NCBI RefSeq assembly: GCF_018991925.1
Contig: NW_024744357.1
Span: 2,194,161 to 2,258,160, forward strand
DNA from: Homarus americanus
Lineage: Eukaryota > Arthropoda > Malacostraca > Decapoda > Nephropidae
DNA length: 64,000 nucleotides
Direction of reading: 5' to 3'
This document shows, in pieces, positions 22,590 to 34,972 of the stretch (the stretch's first letter is position 1; every line of letters begins with the position of its first letter). The notes under the pieces were generated by a model. That model was not told the origin of the DNA. It ran no database searches and worked only from the letters and a program-made list of their open reading frames with translations. A program made the translations under genes and the position numbers.

Positions 22590-23659
22590 TCCCTCCTACT
22601 CCTGCTCCTCCTACTGAACCTATGCACTTTCCTATAATTTCCACTCGTAGAGTTGCTGGTGTGTTCTTAGGGAGTGTGCTGAAATTCTGGCCCCTGTGCT
22701 TGCTCACCTCTGACTCAAAACCCAAACTTTACCTTCTTCTTGGAAGTATGCTTTGGTTCAACCCATCTCGAAGAAGGGTGACCATTCTAATCCCCCTAAC
22801 TATCGCTCCGTTGCCCTAACTTCATCCCTCTCTAAGATTTTAGAAACTTTCTTAAACTCCCATTTTCTCCGTCACCTTGAACACCCTTCTCTTTTGTTCG
22901 ATCACCAGTATGGCTTTCGCCAGGCGAGATCTACTGGTGATCTGCTCTCCTACTGCACCCATCTCTGGTCATCCTCTCTTAGGGATTATGGGGAAACTTT
23001 CGTCGTGGCCCTCGACTTCTTTAACGCATTTGACAGGGTATGGCACAAGTCTTTGCTTTTTAAACTTCCCTCTAATTTCTAGCTTCCTTGAGAACCGATC
23101 CATGGCAGTTGTCGAGGGATCGACCTCTCACTCTTTCTCTACCAATAGTGGTGTCCCACAGGGTTCTGTTCATTCACCTACTCTCTTCCTTGTTTTGATC
23201 AATGATTTACTTCACACTACAACTAATTCTACCCTTTCTTTTGCTGATAATTCTACTCTTCACTCTTCTTCACATTTTCCTTCCCCCTAATTCTCAAACT
23301 AGATCTGTTCCTAAAGCTGATATCATTTCATCTATCAGTGCGGATCTGTGCAGCATCTCCGAATGGGGAGGTAGAAACTTGGTTAAATTCAATAGTAATA
23401 AAACTCAGTATTTACCAAATAAAATTTTAAAATTAGATGATCTCCCAACAATAACATTTCAGGACGCAATCCTTCTGCCAAGTTCTAGAATAGATATGCT
23501 CGGCCTCACCATTTCTTCTAATATGTCATGGAAACCACACATCCACAACATTGTTAAAGCTGCCTCCCGAAAGCTGGGAATGCTGTACACATGCTGTAGG
23601 TACTTCACCGAGCAGTTGCTTCAAGTATATTAGGGATTCATTCGTCCTAACTTGGACTA
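22590..23659 (+). mobile_element. LINE-A copy 2, degenerate
   Basis: Matches copy 1 block for block: ISKKGDHSNPPNYRSVALTS, FDHQYGFRQARSTGDLLSYC, FDRVWHKSL, GVPQGSVHSPTLFL, a SFADNST box in which the second catalytic Asp is replaced by Asn, and MLGLTISSNMSWKPHI. It stops at a TA dinucleotide (23658-23659) where a MITE terminus begins. The matching 3' tail reappears at 23987-24060. Confidence 0.9.
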
Positions 23660-23715
23660 CAGTAAGTCCTTGTTTAACGTTGGCCCGCTTAACTTTGTTT
23701 CGGTACTACCTTGCT
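23660..23715. mobile_element. Mariner-type MITE end inserted in LINE-A copy 2
   Basis: CAGTAAGTCCTTGTTTAACG starts directly after a TA dinucleotide of the LINE. The same terminus type is at 63815 (CAGTAAGAGTTCAATTAACG). Only about 55 bp are recognisable before AT-rich and ATT-repeat DNA. Confidence 0.55.
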
Positions 23716-23740
23716 AATTTTTTTTATTTTTTTATGGTTC

Positions 23741-23820
<80 letters not shown>

Positions 23821-23907
23821 AGTGTTTTTGTTATTATTATTATCATTATTATTTTATTATTTATTTTCAATTATTGATTTTTTTATTATAAATTTTATTT
23901 AATGTGA

Positions 23908-23986
<79 letters not shown>
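23741..23986. repeat. Two (ATT)n microsatellites
   Basis: Arrays at 23741-23819 and 23908-23986 separated by T-rich DNA. Confidence 0.95.
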
Positions 23987-23987
<1 letters not shown>

Positions 23988-24060
23988 ATTTTCTCGCCCC
24001 AGGCCCCGATGTGGGCGAGTGACCTGTGCCCGGGTGGGCTAATCCCCGTAAAAAAAAGAA
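23987..24060 (+). mobile_element. LINE-A 3' tail
   Basis: CTCGCCCCAGGCCCCGATGT...GTGCCCGGGTGGGCTAATCC then CCCGTAAAAAAAAG. Same tail as the end of LINE-A copy 1. Probably the 3' end belonging to copy 2, separated from it by repeat expansion and deletion. Confidence 0.8.
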
Positions 24061-24074
24061 AAAGAAAAAAAAAA

Positions 24075-24590
24075 GAGCTGAGGACTATCTACAACGCCTT
24101 TATTCTCCCCAAATTAACGTATGCCTCACCAGCCTGGTCGTCTTCTCTCAACTCTACCCAACAACATCAGCTAGAGAAGGTACAGAAGAGGGCCTGCAGA
24201 ATCATGCTCGGCGCAGACTACTCCTGCTACAACAACGCTCTCTCCACCCTGGAAATGCCATCCCTCAGTGACCTCCACCACCACGCACTAGCAAGGTTTG
24301 GCAGTGGACTGCTGCACCATCCTCATCATCGCCACCTCCTGCCACCGGCAGTCCCCCGCCCACCTCGCACAGCCCGCCACCACAACAAAATTCAGCCCAT
24401 AAGAGCCTGCACTGATAGATATAAGAATAGCACCATCCCATCTTTTGTTAAAATAATAAACAGCTCCTGATTTATGTACTGTACAGCCCTGCCTGTAAAT
24501 GTATTGAACGTATATTATTGTCTAAATCACATGTAAGTTTGTATATTTTCAGCCACCGGCTGCAACTCTATTAATAAACCGTTTATTATT
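24075..24590 (+). mobile_element. LINE-D C-terminal RT fragment and 3' end
   Basis: An open plus frame encodes ELRTIYNAFILPKLTYASPA, then LEKVQKRACRIMLGADYSCY, a His/Pro-rich segment, and NKIQPIRACTDRYKNSTIPS ending KIINSS with a stop near 24470. This is the C-terminal thumb region of a LINE polymerase distinct from LINE-A to LINE-C. The frame is intact over about 130 codons, so it is relatively young. The 3' UTR runs to an AATAAACCG and TTTATT-rich end. It starts right after the A-tail of LINE-A, as a 5'-truncated insertion would. Confidence 0.88.
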
Positions 24591-24599
24591 TATTAATAT

Positions 24600-25690
24600 T
24601 TATTATTATTTTACATCCACACACACCAAAAATTAAAAAAAAATAATTTCAATAATTTCCTATTAACCTCCAAATAAATACACGACTAATACATTTAAAC
24701 GTGACATCCTCCTTCCCCCTCCTCCCACCTTCTCTCTCTTCCTCCTTCCCTCTCCTCCTACCTTCTCTCTCCTCCTTCTCCCACCTTCTCTCTCCTCCTC
24801 CTCTTCCCTCCTCTCTTCTCTCTTCCTCTTTCTATCTCCTCCTCCTCCACCTCACTCCTTTCTCTCCTCCTTCCCTCTCATCTTCCCCCCATCAACACCG
24901 TGAGAGAGGCGTATGGTCAGGTCCTGCCATACTACACTCCTTCACTCCTCATTCTAAGACTTTACTCATGAGGGGACGAGTCATTTATGGAGGGAGATGG
25001 GGAGGTGCAACACAAAGCCTCTTAGATGATCATCCCCCAGAACTAAGTCATCCGGATTATCCTACTCGACCGAGAACCTTGGGAGTAACAACTATTGAGA
25101 CAAAGGGATGGACAACATGAACCCGGGCCATTTCTTTGTGATGTCACGCACCACCAACACGAGAGGACATAACTAAGATCTCACCAAGTTATCATGCAGA
25201 GTAAATATAAGGAAATACTTCTTTACACAATGGGTGGTAGATCTTTAAGAGGGTCTACCAGCTGTAGTGGGTGGTCATTAGTAAGGTGTAAATAAGGTCA
25301 CCGTTGCGTCTGGTCACTTCATTTCTGGTGTGTTCCGTGACGTGGAGAGTTCCGTGACGTGGGGTGTTCCGTGTCGTGGAGTGTTCCGTTTTCTTGCAAA
25401 TTTGTCACTTTCGCTGTTTTCTATACGATCTGTTATTTTAATATTTTCTATGATACTTAACCTCCCATTTCCTTTCATTCACTTGAAGTAGTATGTTAGT
25501 TTGTCGTTGTCAGCGTTCTATACAAGGGACATTCTTGCCTTTCTAATACTGGTTCAATAGTGTTTTCTGTTATAAATTACCTTTTAGAAGAACAGATGAA
25601 AAGAGGAGGATGAAGCAATATGAAGAAGAGACGCAAGACAAAGAAAGAAGAAAGAGAGAATGGAGGAAGGTTATGACGAACAGGAACAGC
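24600..25690. other. Anonymous DNA with CT-rich and short tandem repeats
   Basis: CT-rich 24700-24890 (TCCTCCTCCC units); a four-unit repeat of TTCCGTGACGTGGAG type at about 25330-25390. No gene is recognised. Confidence 0.55.
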
Positions 25691-25691
25691 G

Positions 25692-25696
25692 GGGTT

Positions 25697-25769
<73 letters not shown>
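25692..25769. repeat. (GA)n microsatellite
   Basis: Pure GA array; flanks 25600-25860 show nothing else. Confidence 0.95.
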
Positions 25770-25770
<1 letters not shown>

Positions 25771-25966
25771 GCAAGGAAGGATGTACTGAACAAAAACAAA
25801 TAATCAGGGGAGTTTCCCTAGGGTGAGGCAAGATATACTGGCCTGCCACTTGTAAGGTGAACTGGTTTTCCCCCGCCCTCCTCCATACTGTTACTGAACG
25901 GTTCTAACGTCCTTCCCGCCTACCTCACTTTTTCTCCTTGCCGGAAGTGACGTGATTGTTTAGCGA

Positions 25967-26091
<125 letters not shown>

Positions 26092-26246
26092 TCACGGTCA
26101 GTTTGTAACATAAAAATAGAATAATCTCCTTATACTAATTATTTTTTCTTGCACCTGTCACAAGATGGACAGGTGAACGACGACGCCTCCTTCACATAAC
26201 AAAAACTCTTATCAGTTCAGAAAAATCTTTATGGCATAGTTCGTTA

Positions 26247-26445
26247 TGGATCACCTGAGGATTAGTCCCACACCCTAACCCTACCAGGGGGTTAGGTTAG
26301 GTTGTGTTGGATTAGGTCGGGTGTGGGTTAGGTAAGGCTAGGTCAGGCTGTGTTAGGTTAGATTAGGTTAGGTTAGGTTAGGTTAGGTTAGGTTAGGTTA
26401 GGTTATCTTAGTGTTAAAGTGAAATAGTTCAGGGTCCGGTTTTCT
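26247..26445. mobile_element. TIR element with CCTAA core (copy 4), telomere-type run
   Basis: Left end GATCACCTGAGGATTAGTCC. The core contains an almost perfect GGTTA run at 26365-26404. The right side has GTGTTAAAGTGAAATAGTTC, a diverged right end. The pentamer run is internal to the element, so it need not be a relict telomere. Confidence 0.6.
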
Positions 26446-26469
26446 CAACACTCTGACAATGGTCTTTCT

Positions 26470-27385
26470 CGTAAGAAGGTCCCTGGGTCTGGGGTTGAGG
26501 TCTTGCGAGGTCTGGGTTTGAGGTCTTGCGAGGTCTGGGGTTGAGGTCTTGAGAGGTCTGGGGTTGAGGTCATGAGAGGTCTGGGGTTGAGGTCTTGAGA
26601 GGTCTGGGGTTGAGGTCTTGAGAGGTCTGGGGTTGAGGTCTTGAGAGGTCTGGGGTTGGGGTCATGAGAGGTCTGGGGTTGAGGTCTTGAGAGGTCTGGG
26701 GTTGAGGTCTTGAGAGGTCTGGGGGGTTGGAGGTCTTGGAGAGGTCTGGGGTTGAGGTCATGAGAGGTCTGGGGTTGAGGTCTTGAGAGGTCTGGGGGTT
26801 GGGGTCAAGTGAGAGGTCTGGGGTTGAGGTCTTGAGGAGGTCTTGGGGTTGAGGTCTTGAGAGGTCTGGGGGTTGAGGTCATGAGAGGTCTAGTCTGTGT
26901 CCAGGAGGTCTGGGGTTGGAGGTCTGGGAAGTCTGGGGTTGAGGTCTGGGAGGTCTAGTTGAGGTCTCTGAGAGGTCTGGGGTTGGGGTCATGAGAGGTC
27001 TGGGGCTGAGGTCTTGAGAGGTCTGGGGTTGAGGTCTTGAGAGGTCTGGGGTTGGGGTCATGAGAGGTCTGGGGCTGAGGTCTTGAGAGGTCTGGGGCTG
27101 AGGTCTTGGAGAGGTCTGGGGGTTGGCTGGGTCTGAGAGGTCTGGGGTTGAGGTCTTGGGAGGTCTGGGGTTGAGGTCTTGAGAGGTCTGGGGTTGGGGT
27201 CAAGTGAGAGGTCTGGGGTTGAGGTCTTGAGAGAGAGGTCTGGGGGTTGAGGTCTTGGGAGGTTTGGGGTTGGGGTCATGAGAGGTCTGGGGTTGAGGTC
27301 TTGGGAGGTCTGGGGTTGAAGTCTTGAGAGGTCTGGGGTTGAGGTCTTGGGAGGTCTGGGGTTGAGGTCTTGGGAATGAGTAATG
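26470..27385. repeat. 23-bp minisatellite (GAGGTCTTGAGAGGTCTGGG type)
   Basis: Unit GAGGTCTTGAGAGGTCTGGG plus GTT; length implies about 40 units with variants in which CTTGA becomes CATGA and scattered single-base indels. Frames rich in PQTSQDLNPRPL on the minus strand are artefacts. Confidence 0.95.
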
Positions 27386-27807
27386 ATCTCAAGAAGAGTC
27401 GGGGTGAAATAAGGGGTTGTTTCAGGGCCTGAGGTTAGGCTGAGTATCGAGGTCCGGGTTTGGGGTTGTCGCCATACAAAATGTCGTAAACCCTTTAACC
27501 ATGAGACCTCCAGATTGCATGACTTTCCGAGTACTGAAGAGGAAGGCATTGTGTTCGGGTGTGTCATGAGGGTGTGGTTGGGCGTGTCATGACGGTGTGG
27601 TCGGGCATGAGTGGTGTAGCATGACCTTGACGACTCATGCAACTCTCAACACAGAATAATAATGTCTTGGTTCTGGCTGCCTACTGAGGGCTGTACCGAA
27701 AATATTGAAGAAGGTTTTAATATCTATTTTGTTAAAGTTTTATTTATTCAGTGCTGTTGTTTATTACTGAGAGGATGTTGTTGAAATTTATAGGGAGTGT
27801 ACAGTTT

Positions 27808-27810
<3 letters not shown>
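27386..27810. other. Anonymous DNA
   Basis: Short repeats of GGTGTGGTCGGGC/GGGTGTGTCATGA near 27555-27610. No gene recognised. Confidence 0.5.
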
Positions 27811-27860
<50 letters not shown>

Positions 27861-28055
27861 TCTACCCTCCCTCCACCTACCCAACTACCCTCCTTCACTC
27901 CCACCTACCCAACCACCTTCCTTCACTCCCATCTACCCAACCACCCTCCTTCACTCCCACCTACCCAACTACCCTCCTTCACTCCCACCTACCCAACCAC
28001 CGTCCTTCACTCCCACCTACCCAACCACCCTCCTTCACCCCTCCCCTCTCTCCCT
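27811..28055. repeat. (CT)n microsatellite and 28-bp minisatellite
   Basis: CT array to about 27858, then about six units of CTACCCAACCACCCTCCTTC followed by ACTCCCAC. From 28056 to 28558 only anonymous DNA with a G-run is seen. Confidence 0.93.
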
Positions 28056-28555
28056 CCGTCCCTCCCTCTCCCTAAATCACACCACCCAAACTAGTTCAAC
28101 ATCTTGACATTTAACGCTGATTTTTAACATTCCTTCGCCCACTTACGAAACAGGATGTGGATGTCCAGGTAAATCTCAAATACACCTTTATATTATCACA
28201 CCTGCGGGGGGGGGCGGGTACAGTCTTGCTTTACATACACCCCGGATCCTTCTCTAACTGGTACTAAGTGAACGTATCTAGTTAAGGCATAATCACAATT
28301 TATTTTTTACTCTAACTTATGTTAAGTTTCCCGTCGCATTTACATATTCTCAACTAATTTACAGTGTAGTTTGTAAATTAACTTTCATATTTATTGGTCT
28401 ATCAGCTATTTTACATTTTCAACTTGATATATTTACAAGTTATCTACTAATTTACAGTCTACGTTCACTGCCAACATTTACGATGCGTGACGTAAGGTCG
28501 TTTGATGTACCTGAGTCAATTAGCACTGTCTACCTGCTGAAGGGTACCTGGTGAA

Positions 28556-28558
<3 letters not shown>

Positions 28559-28645
<87 letters not shown>
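28559..28645. repeat. (GA)n microsatellite
   Basis: Pure GA array of about 87 bp at the left border of the tandem duplication. Confidence 0.97.
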
Positions 28646-28648
<3 letters not shown>

Positions 28649-28784
28649 ATAGAAAGATAAAGAAGCAGAAACAACCATACAGACAGAGAGACAGACAGAG
28701 AGACGCAGACAGCAACTTTCACTCGTTTCGTCTTCACTTTCACACTAGCGACCTTGAAAGTGACGGGTAGGAAGTGATGGGGAT

Positions 28785-30385
28785 ATGGGGGAGTGGCGAG
28801 GAGGAGGAGGAAGGGTGATGAGGTGAGGAGGAGGGGAGCAAGAATGATGGGGTGAGGAGGAGGGGGAGGAAGAATGATGGGGTGAGGGAGGAGGGGAGCA
28901 AGAATGATGGGGTGAGGGGAGAGGGGGAGCAAGAATGATGGGGTGAGGGAGGAGGGGAGAAGAATGATGGGGTGAGGGAGGAGGGGGGAGCAAGAATGAT
29001 GGGGTGAGGGGAGGAGGGGAGCAAGAATGATGGGGTGAGGGAGGAGGGGGAGGAAGAATGATGGGGTGAGGGAGGAGGGGGGAGCAAGAATGATGGGGTG
29101 AGGGAGGAGGGGAGCAAGAATGATGGGGTGAGGAGGAGGGGGAAGAATGTGGGTGAGGGAGGAGGGGAGAATGATAGGGGGAGGGGGAAGAATGATGGGT
29201 GAGGGAGGAGGGGAGGAAGAATGATGGGGTGAGGGAGGAGGGAGGAAGAATGATGGGGTGAGGGGAGGAGGGGAGCAAGAATGATGGGGGTGAGGGAGGA
29301 GGGAAAGAATGATGGGGTGAGGGAGGAGGGGAGGAAGAATGATGGGGTGAGGGAGGAGGGGGAGGAAGAATATGGGGTGAGGGAGGAGGGGGAGGAAGAA
29401 TGATGGGGTGAGGGAGGAGGGGGAGGAAGAATGATGGGGTGAGGGAGGAGGGGAGGAAGAATGATGGGGTGAGGGAGGAGGGGGAGGAAGAATGATGGGG
29501 TTGAGGGAGGAGGGAGGAAGAATGATGGGGTTGAGGGAGGAGGGGGAGGATATGATGGGTGAGGAGGAGGGAGCAAGAATGATGGGGTGAGGGAGGGGAG
29601 GAAGAAGTGTAGGGGGAGAATGATGGGGTGAGGGAGGAGGGAGGAAGAATGATGGGTGAGGGAGGAGGGGGAGCAGAATGATGGGGTGGGGGGAGGGGAG
29701 GAAGAATGATGGGGAGGGGGAGCAGAGAGGGGGAGGGAGGGGGAGGAGGAGAATGATGGGGTGAGGAGGAGGAGGAAGAATGATGGGGTGAGGAAGAGGG
29801 AGGAAGAATGATGGGGTGAGGAGGAGGGGGAGGGGGGAGGAAGAATGATGGGGTGGGGAGGAGGGAGGAAGAATGATCGGGTGAGGGAGGAGGGAGAGGA
29901 AGAATGATGGGGTGAGGGGAGGGGAGCAGAATGATGGGAGGAGGAGGAAGAATGATGGGGTGAGGGAGGAGGAGCAAGAATGATGGGGTGAGGAGGAGGA
30001 GGAGGAAGAATGATGGGGTGTGAGGGAGGAGGAAGAATGATGGGGAGGAAGAATGATGGGTGGGAGGAAGAATGATGGGGTGAGGGGAGGGAGGAAGAAT
30101 GATCGGGTGAGGGAGGAGGAGGAAGAATGATGGGGTGAGGAGGAGGGAGGAGAATGATGGGTGAGGAGGAGGAGGAAGAATGATGGGGTTGAGGAGGAGG
30201 GGGAGCAAGAATGATGGGATTGAGGAGGAGGGGAGGAAGAATGATGGGAGGAGGGGGGAGGAAGAATGATGGGGTGAGGGGAGGGAGGGGGAGCAGAATG
30301 ATGGAGTGGGGAGGAGGGGAGCAAGAATGATGGGGTGAGGGGGGGGGGGGGGAGGAGGAGGAAGAATGATGGGGTGAGGGGAGGA
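28785..30385. repeat. ~30-bp GA-rich minisatellite (copy A)
   Basis: Unit AAGAATGATGGGGTGAGGGA followed by a GGAGGGG-type block of variable length. About 1.6 kb. Produces minus-strand frames up to 602 codons of HPIILPP/SPHHSSS type that are not genes. Confidence 0.95.
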
Positions 30386-30474
30386 GGAGGGGGAACAGGT
30401 TAAACCTCTTGTAAAGTCATTTCTATATTTAGTAGGTTCTGGTCATCTTTTTCCTGACTGGATTATCTATAGAA

Positions 30475-30665
30475 AGAATCAGGGGTAGTCTAATCCTCTA
30501 TCCTCTGGACTAAGGGGGCCTAGATCCCCTATTAAAAGGATCAGGGGTAGTCTAATCCTCTATCCTCTCGACTAAGGGGGCACAGATCCCCTATTAAAAG
30601 AATCAGGGGTAGTCTAATCCTCTAGCCTCTCGACTAAGGGGGCATAGATCCCCTATTAAAAGGAT
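30475..30665. repeat. 62-bp tandem triplication
   Basis: Three units containing GGGGTAGTCTAATCCTC...GATCCCCTATTAAAA. A shortened version of the same array lies at 33625-33800 in copy B. Confidence 0.9.
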
Positions 30666-31074
30666 CATAAATTATCAAATACTCTTAAATAGTGAATAAG
30701 AACATAAATCCTCTATAACAAAAGAGATCAGAGCTCATTTGATCCCTTCACATGACTTATGAACCTCTTTTGGGTCAGTGACTTTGGGATTCCCTCATCT
30801 ATACTCGCCACAGTAAGGCATCTGAATCCCTGCCTTCACTTGCCATTGTATGTATCAGTGCTCCTTGGGGTGATAGCATCGTGAATTCAATCTCGTATGA
30901 AGCAAAAAATATATATGAATCTGACCTTCCTTTCTCCCGTCTCCCGCCTTCACGTTTCTAGGCACGTTTGTTTATTTACGGGTGACGTTAATATGCTCTG
31001 TTTATTTATGGGTGACGTTTTACTGGGCTGTACATAGTGGTAATGAAACGTTAACAATTACCTGGATTTTATGT

Positions 31075-31372
31075 TAGGTGTCGTTATCCTAACCTAACCT
31101 AACCAAACCTATCCTAACCTAACCAATCTAACTTAATCTAGCAATAACCTAATCAAATCTAATCTTACAATAACATAGCCTAAGTTAACCTAATCAAACC
31201 TAACATAACCTAACCTAATCAACTCTCCCCAAACATAATCTAACCCACCACAACCTAACCTAACCTAAGCTAACTTAATCTAACCTAACCTAACACTTCC
31301 TCCTCCCCAGGTAGAGTTAAGGTGGTTAGATCATCAAGGAAAAAAAAGCTAGGATGTCTAATCTTCAGGTCA
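31075..31372. mobile_element. TIR element with CCTAA core (copy 5)
   Basis: CTAACCTAACC-rich core, then CCCCAGGTAGAGTTAAGGTG and a right end GGATGTCTAATCTTCAGGTC. The left terminus is not clear. Duplicated at 34245-34525. Confidence 0.55.
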
Positions 31373-31974
31373 ACCCCAAGTACTTTATACCCTTTTATAT
31401 CAGTGAACTAAGCGCATGATCCATTTGCTTGTTTCATGTTTACATTTGGAACACTATTGTCATATCCCTTGGCATCGTTCACTCTATCGGGCTTACTAGA
31501 GTGGTGCGTAGAAAAGGTATATGTTTTTTGTTCCTGGGTATGGTAACAGTGATGGATCTATGGGAGAATACACATTATACTGTATAGTCCCACATACACG
31601 TTCACACGACCATACACATACATAAATATACACACTCTTCAGCTAATGTTTAACCCCATAGTTCCCTCCTTTACTAACACTTGTGGTAAGTTAACTGCCC
31701 ACCAGCACCATTTGGCGATATTCTCTCTTTCTCTCTCTCTCTCATCATCAACCATACGCTTTCTCCCTAGTGGCCCCCCCTACACTAACAACCTAACCTA
31801 ATCCAACCTAACCTAATCCAACCTAACCTAATCCAACCTAACCTAATCTAACCTACACTAAACTAACCTAACATTTGTAGTAGGAACAGAAAACGGGAAT
31901 TGGGTCGCCCACTTTCAAATTGATTCCTTGTACAAAATAGATATAAAATAAGGAAGGTCTATTGGTGAGTGGAT

Positions 31975-32042
<68 letters not shown>

Positions 32043-32089
32043 ACTTTGTGCCTTAAGCGTTGAAATCACCAGAGAGAGAGAGAGAGAGA

Positions 32090-32125
<36 letters not shown>

Positions 32126-32149
32126 TCACTTTGTGCCTTAGCGGAAATC

Positions 32150-32228
<79 letters not shown>
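31975..32228. repeat. GA arrays with interspersed TCACTTTGTGCC module
   Basis: GA arrays separated by two copies of TCACTTTGTGCCTTAGCG...AAATCACC at about 32041 and 32126. Two more copies of the module lie at 35208-35290, at the far end of duplication copy B. Confidence 0.9.
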
Positions 32229-32364
32229 GAAGAGAAGATAAAGAAGCAGAAACAACCATACAGACAGAGAGGACACAGAGAGACGCAGACAGCAACTTTA
32301 CTGTTTGTCTTCACTTTCTCACTAGCGACCTGAAAGGACGGGTAGGAAGTGATGGGGATATGGG

Positions 32365-33555
32365 GAGTAAGGAGGAGGAGGAAGGGTGATGAGGTGAGGG
32401 AGGAGGGGAGCAAGAATGATGGGTGAGGGAGGAGGGGGAGGAAGAATGATGGGGTGAGGGAGGAGGGGGAGAAGAATGATGGGGTGAGGGGGAGGGAGGA
32501 AGAATGATGGGTGAGGGAGGAGGGGAGGAAGAATGATGGGGTGAGGGAGGTGGGGGAGGAAGAATGATGGGGGAGGGAGGCGGGGAGAGAAGATGGGTGA
32601 GGAGGAGGGGAGGGAAGAATGATGGGGTGAGGGAGGAGGGGAGAAGAATGATGGGTGAGGGAGGAGGGGAGCAAGAATGATGGGGTGAGGGGAGGGGACA
32701 CAATGATGGGGAGGGGAGCAAGAATGATGGGGTGAGGGAGGAGGGGGAGGAGGAATGATGGGGTGAGGGGAGGAGGAGGAAGAATGATGGGTGAGGGAGG
32801 AGGGGAGGAAGAATGATGGGTGAGGGGAGAGGGGAGGAAGAATGATGGGGTGAGGGAGGAGGGAGAAGAATGATGGGGTGAGGGGAGGAGGAGGAAGAAT
32901 GATGGGGTGAGGGGAGGAGGAGGAAGAATGATGGGTGAGGGGAGGAGGGGAGCAAGAATGATGGGGTGAGGAGGGGAGCAACAGATGGGGGGGAGGGGAG
33001 CAAGAATGATGGGGTGAGGGAGGAGGGGAGGAGGAATGATGGGGTGAGGGAGGAGGAGGAAGAATGATGGGGTGAGGGGAGGAGGGGAGGAAGAATGATG
33101 GGGTGAGGGAGGAGGGAGGAAGAATGATGGGGTGAGGAAGGAGGAGGAAGAATGATGGGGTGGGAGGGAGGAGGGGGAGCAAGAATGATGGGGGAGGGGG
33201 GAGCAAGAATGATGGGGTGAGGGAGGAGGGGAAGAATGATGGGTGAGGGAGGAGGGGAGGAAGAATGATCGGGTGAGGGAGGAGGGGAGGAAGAATGATG
33301 GGGTGAGGGAGGAGGGGAGGAATGATGGGGTGAGGGAGGAGGAGGAAGATGATGGGGGTGAGGGAGGAGGGGGACAAGAATGATGGGGTGAGGGGAGGGG
33401 AGGAAGAAGAATGATGGAGGAGGGGAGGAAGAATGATGGGGTGAGGGAGGAGGGGGGAGCAAGAATGACGGGTAAGGGAGGAGGGGAGCAAGAATGATGG
33501 GGAGGGAGGAGGGGGAGGAAGAATGATGGTGAGGGAGGAGGGGGAGGGGGGGAAC
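32365..33555. repeat. ~30-bp GA-rich minisatellite (copy B)
   Basis: Same unit as 28785-30385 with shorter and more irregular units. The long minus-strand frames over it are artefacts. Confidence 0.95.
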
Positions 33556-34244
33556 GGGTTAAAACCTCTTATGAAAGTCATTTCTATATTTAATAGGTTC
33601 TGGTCATTTTTTCCGACTGGATTATCTTATAGAAAGAATCAGTAGTCTAATCCTCTATCCTCTGGACTAAGGGGCCTAGATCCTATTAAAGGATCAGGGT
33701 AGTCTAATCCTCATCCTCTCGACTGGTAAAGGCACAGATCCCCTATTAAAAGAATCAGGGTAGTCTAACTCTCTAGCCTCTCGACTAAGGCATAGATCCT
33801 ATTAAGGGATCATAAATTATCAAATACTCTTAAATAGTGAATAAGAACATAAATCCTCTATAACAAAAGAGATCAGAGCTCATTTGATCCCTTCACATGA
33901 CTTATGAACCTCTTTTTTTTTTGGTCAGTGACTTTGGGATTCCCTCATCTATACTCGCCACAGTAAGGCATCTGAATCCCTGCCTTCACTTGCCATTGTA
34001 TGTATCAGTGCTCCTTGGGGTGATAGCATCGTGTGGAATTCAATCTCTCTCCCTCGTATGAAGCAAAAAATATATAAGGAATCTGACCTTCCTTTCTCCC
34101 GTCTCCCGCCTTCACGTTTTCTATGTGCTCTGTTTATTTACGGGTGACGTTAACTATGCTCTGTTTATTTATGGGTGACGTTTTACTGGGCTGTACATAG
34201 TGGTGATGACGTTAACAATTACTTGGTTTTATGTTAGGTGTCGT

Positions 34245-34525
34245 TATCCTAACCTAACAAACCCTATCTAACCTAACCATCTAACTTAATCTAGCAATCA
34301 TCTAATCAAATCTAATCTTACATATAGCCTAAGTTAACCTAATCAAACCTAACATAACCTAACCCTAATCAACCTCCCCAAACATAATCTAACCCACCAC
34401 AACCTAACTAACCTAGGCTAACTAATCTAACCTAACCTACTCCCCCCTCCTCCCAGGTAGAGTTAAGGTGGTTTAGATCATCAGTTGAAAAAAAGCTAGG
34501 ATGTCTAATCTTCAGGTCAACCCCA
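34245..34525. mobile_element. TIR element with CCTAA core (copy 6)
   Basis: Duplicate of 31075-31372 inside copy B, ending GGATGTCTAATCTTCAGGTC. Confidence 0.55.
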
Positions 34526-34870
34526 AGTACTTTATACCCTTATTAAGTATCAGTGAACTAAGCGCATGATCCATTTCTTTGTTTCATGTTTTTAGAACAC
34601 TATTGTCATATCCCCGTTGGCATCGTTCACTCTATCGGGGCTTGTCACTGAGGTGCGGGTAGAAAAGGTATATGTTTTTTTGTTCCTGGGTGTATGGTAA
34701 CAGTGATGGATCTATGGGTGAGAATACACATACATTATACTGTATAGTCCCACATACACGTTCACACGACCATACACATACATAAATATACACTCTCTTT
34801 CAGCTAATGTTTCCCCCCCATAGTTCCTCTACCTTGTAGTAAGTTAACTGCCCACCAGCACCATTTGGCG

Positions 34871-34876
<6 letters not shown>

Positions 34877-34940
<64 letters not shown>

Positions 34941-34972
34941 CTCTCTCTCCTCTCTCTCTCTCTCATCATCAA
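34877..34972. repeat. (CT)n microsatellite
   Basis: CT array with one TTTT interruption. It is much longer than the corresponding short CT run in copy A (about 31725-31742). Confidence 0.95.

Larger units (their letters stand above)
28643..32228. repeat. Tandem segmental duplication, copy A (~3.6 kb)
   Basis: Order: AGATAAAGAAGCAGAAACAA flank, GA-rich minisatellite (to 30385), 62-bp triple repeat (30475-30665), unique DNA, TIR-like element (31075-31372), CCTAATCC-type repeat (31790-31870), GA array and a TCACTTTGTGCCTTA module. The same order recurs in 32229-35296. No gene in either copy. Confidence 0.92.

Noticed and set aside
24701..25120. 139-codon Ser/Leu/Pro-rich plus-strand ORF
   Set aside because: First half is a CT-rich low-complexity tract; the second half has no similarity I can recognise.
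26365..26404. GGTTA run as a relict telomere or chromosome end
   Set aside because: It is short and sits inside a TIR element whose other copies have the same kind of core.
28516..30324. 602-codon minus-strand ORF rich in Ser/Pro/His
   Set aside because: It is a read-through of the 30-bp GA-rich minisatellite; parallel frames of 487 and 278 codons exist over the same DNA, and the unit carries no codon-level constraint.
32311..33581. 383- and 419-codon minus-strand ORFs
   Set aside because: Same minisatellite in duplication copy B; two frames are equally long and indels switch freely between them.
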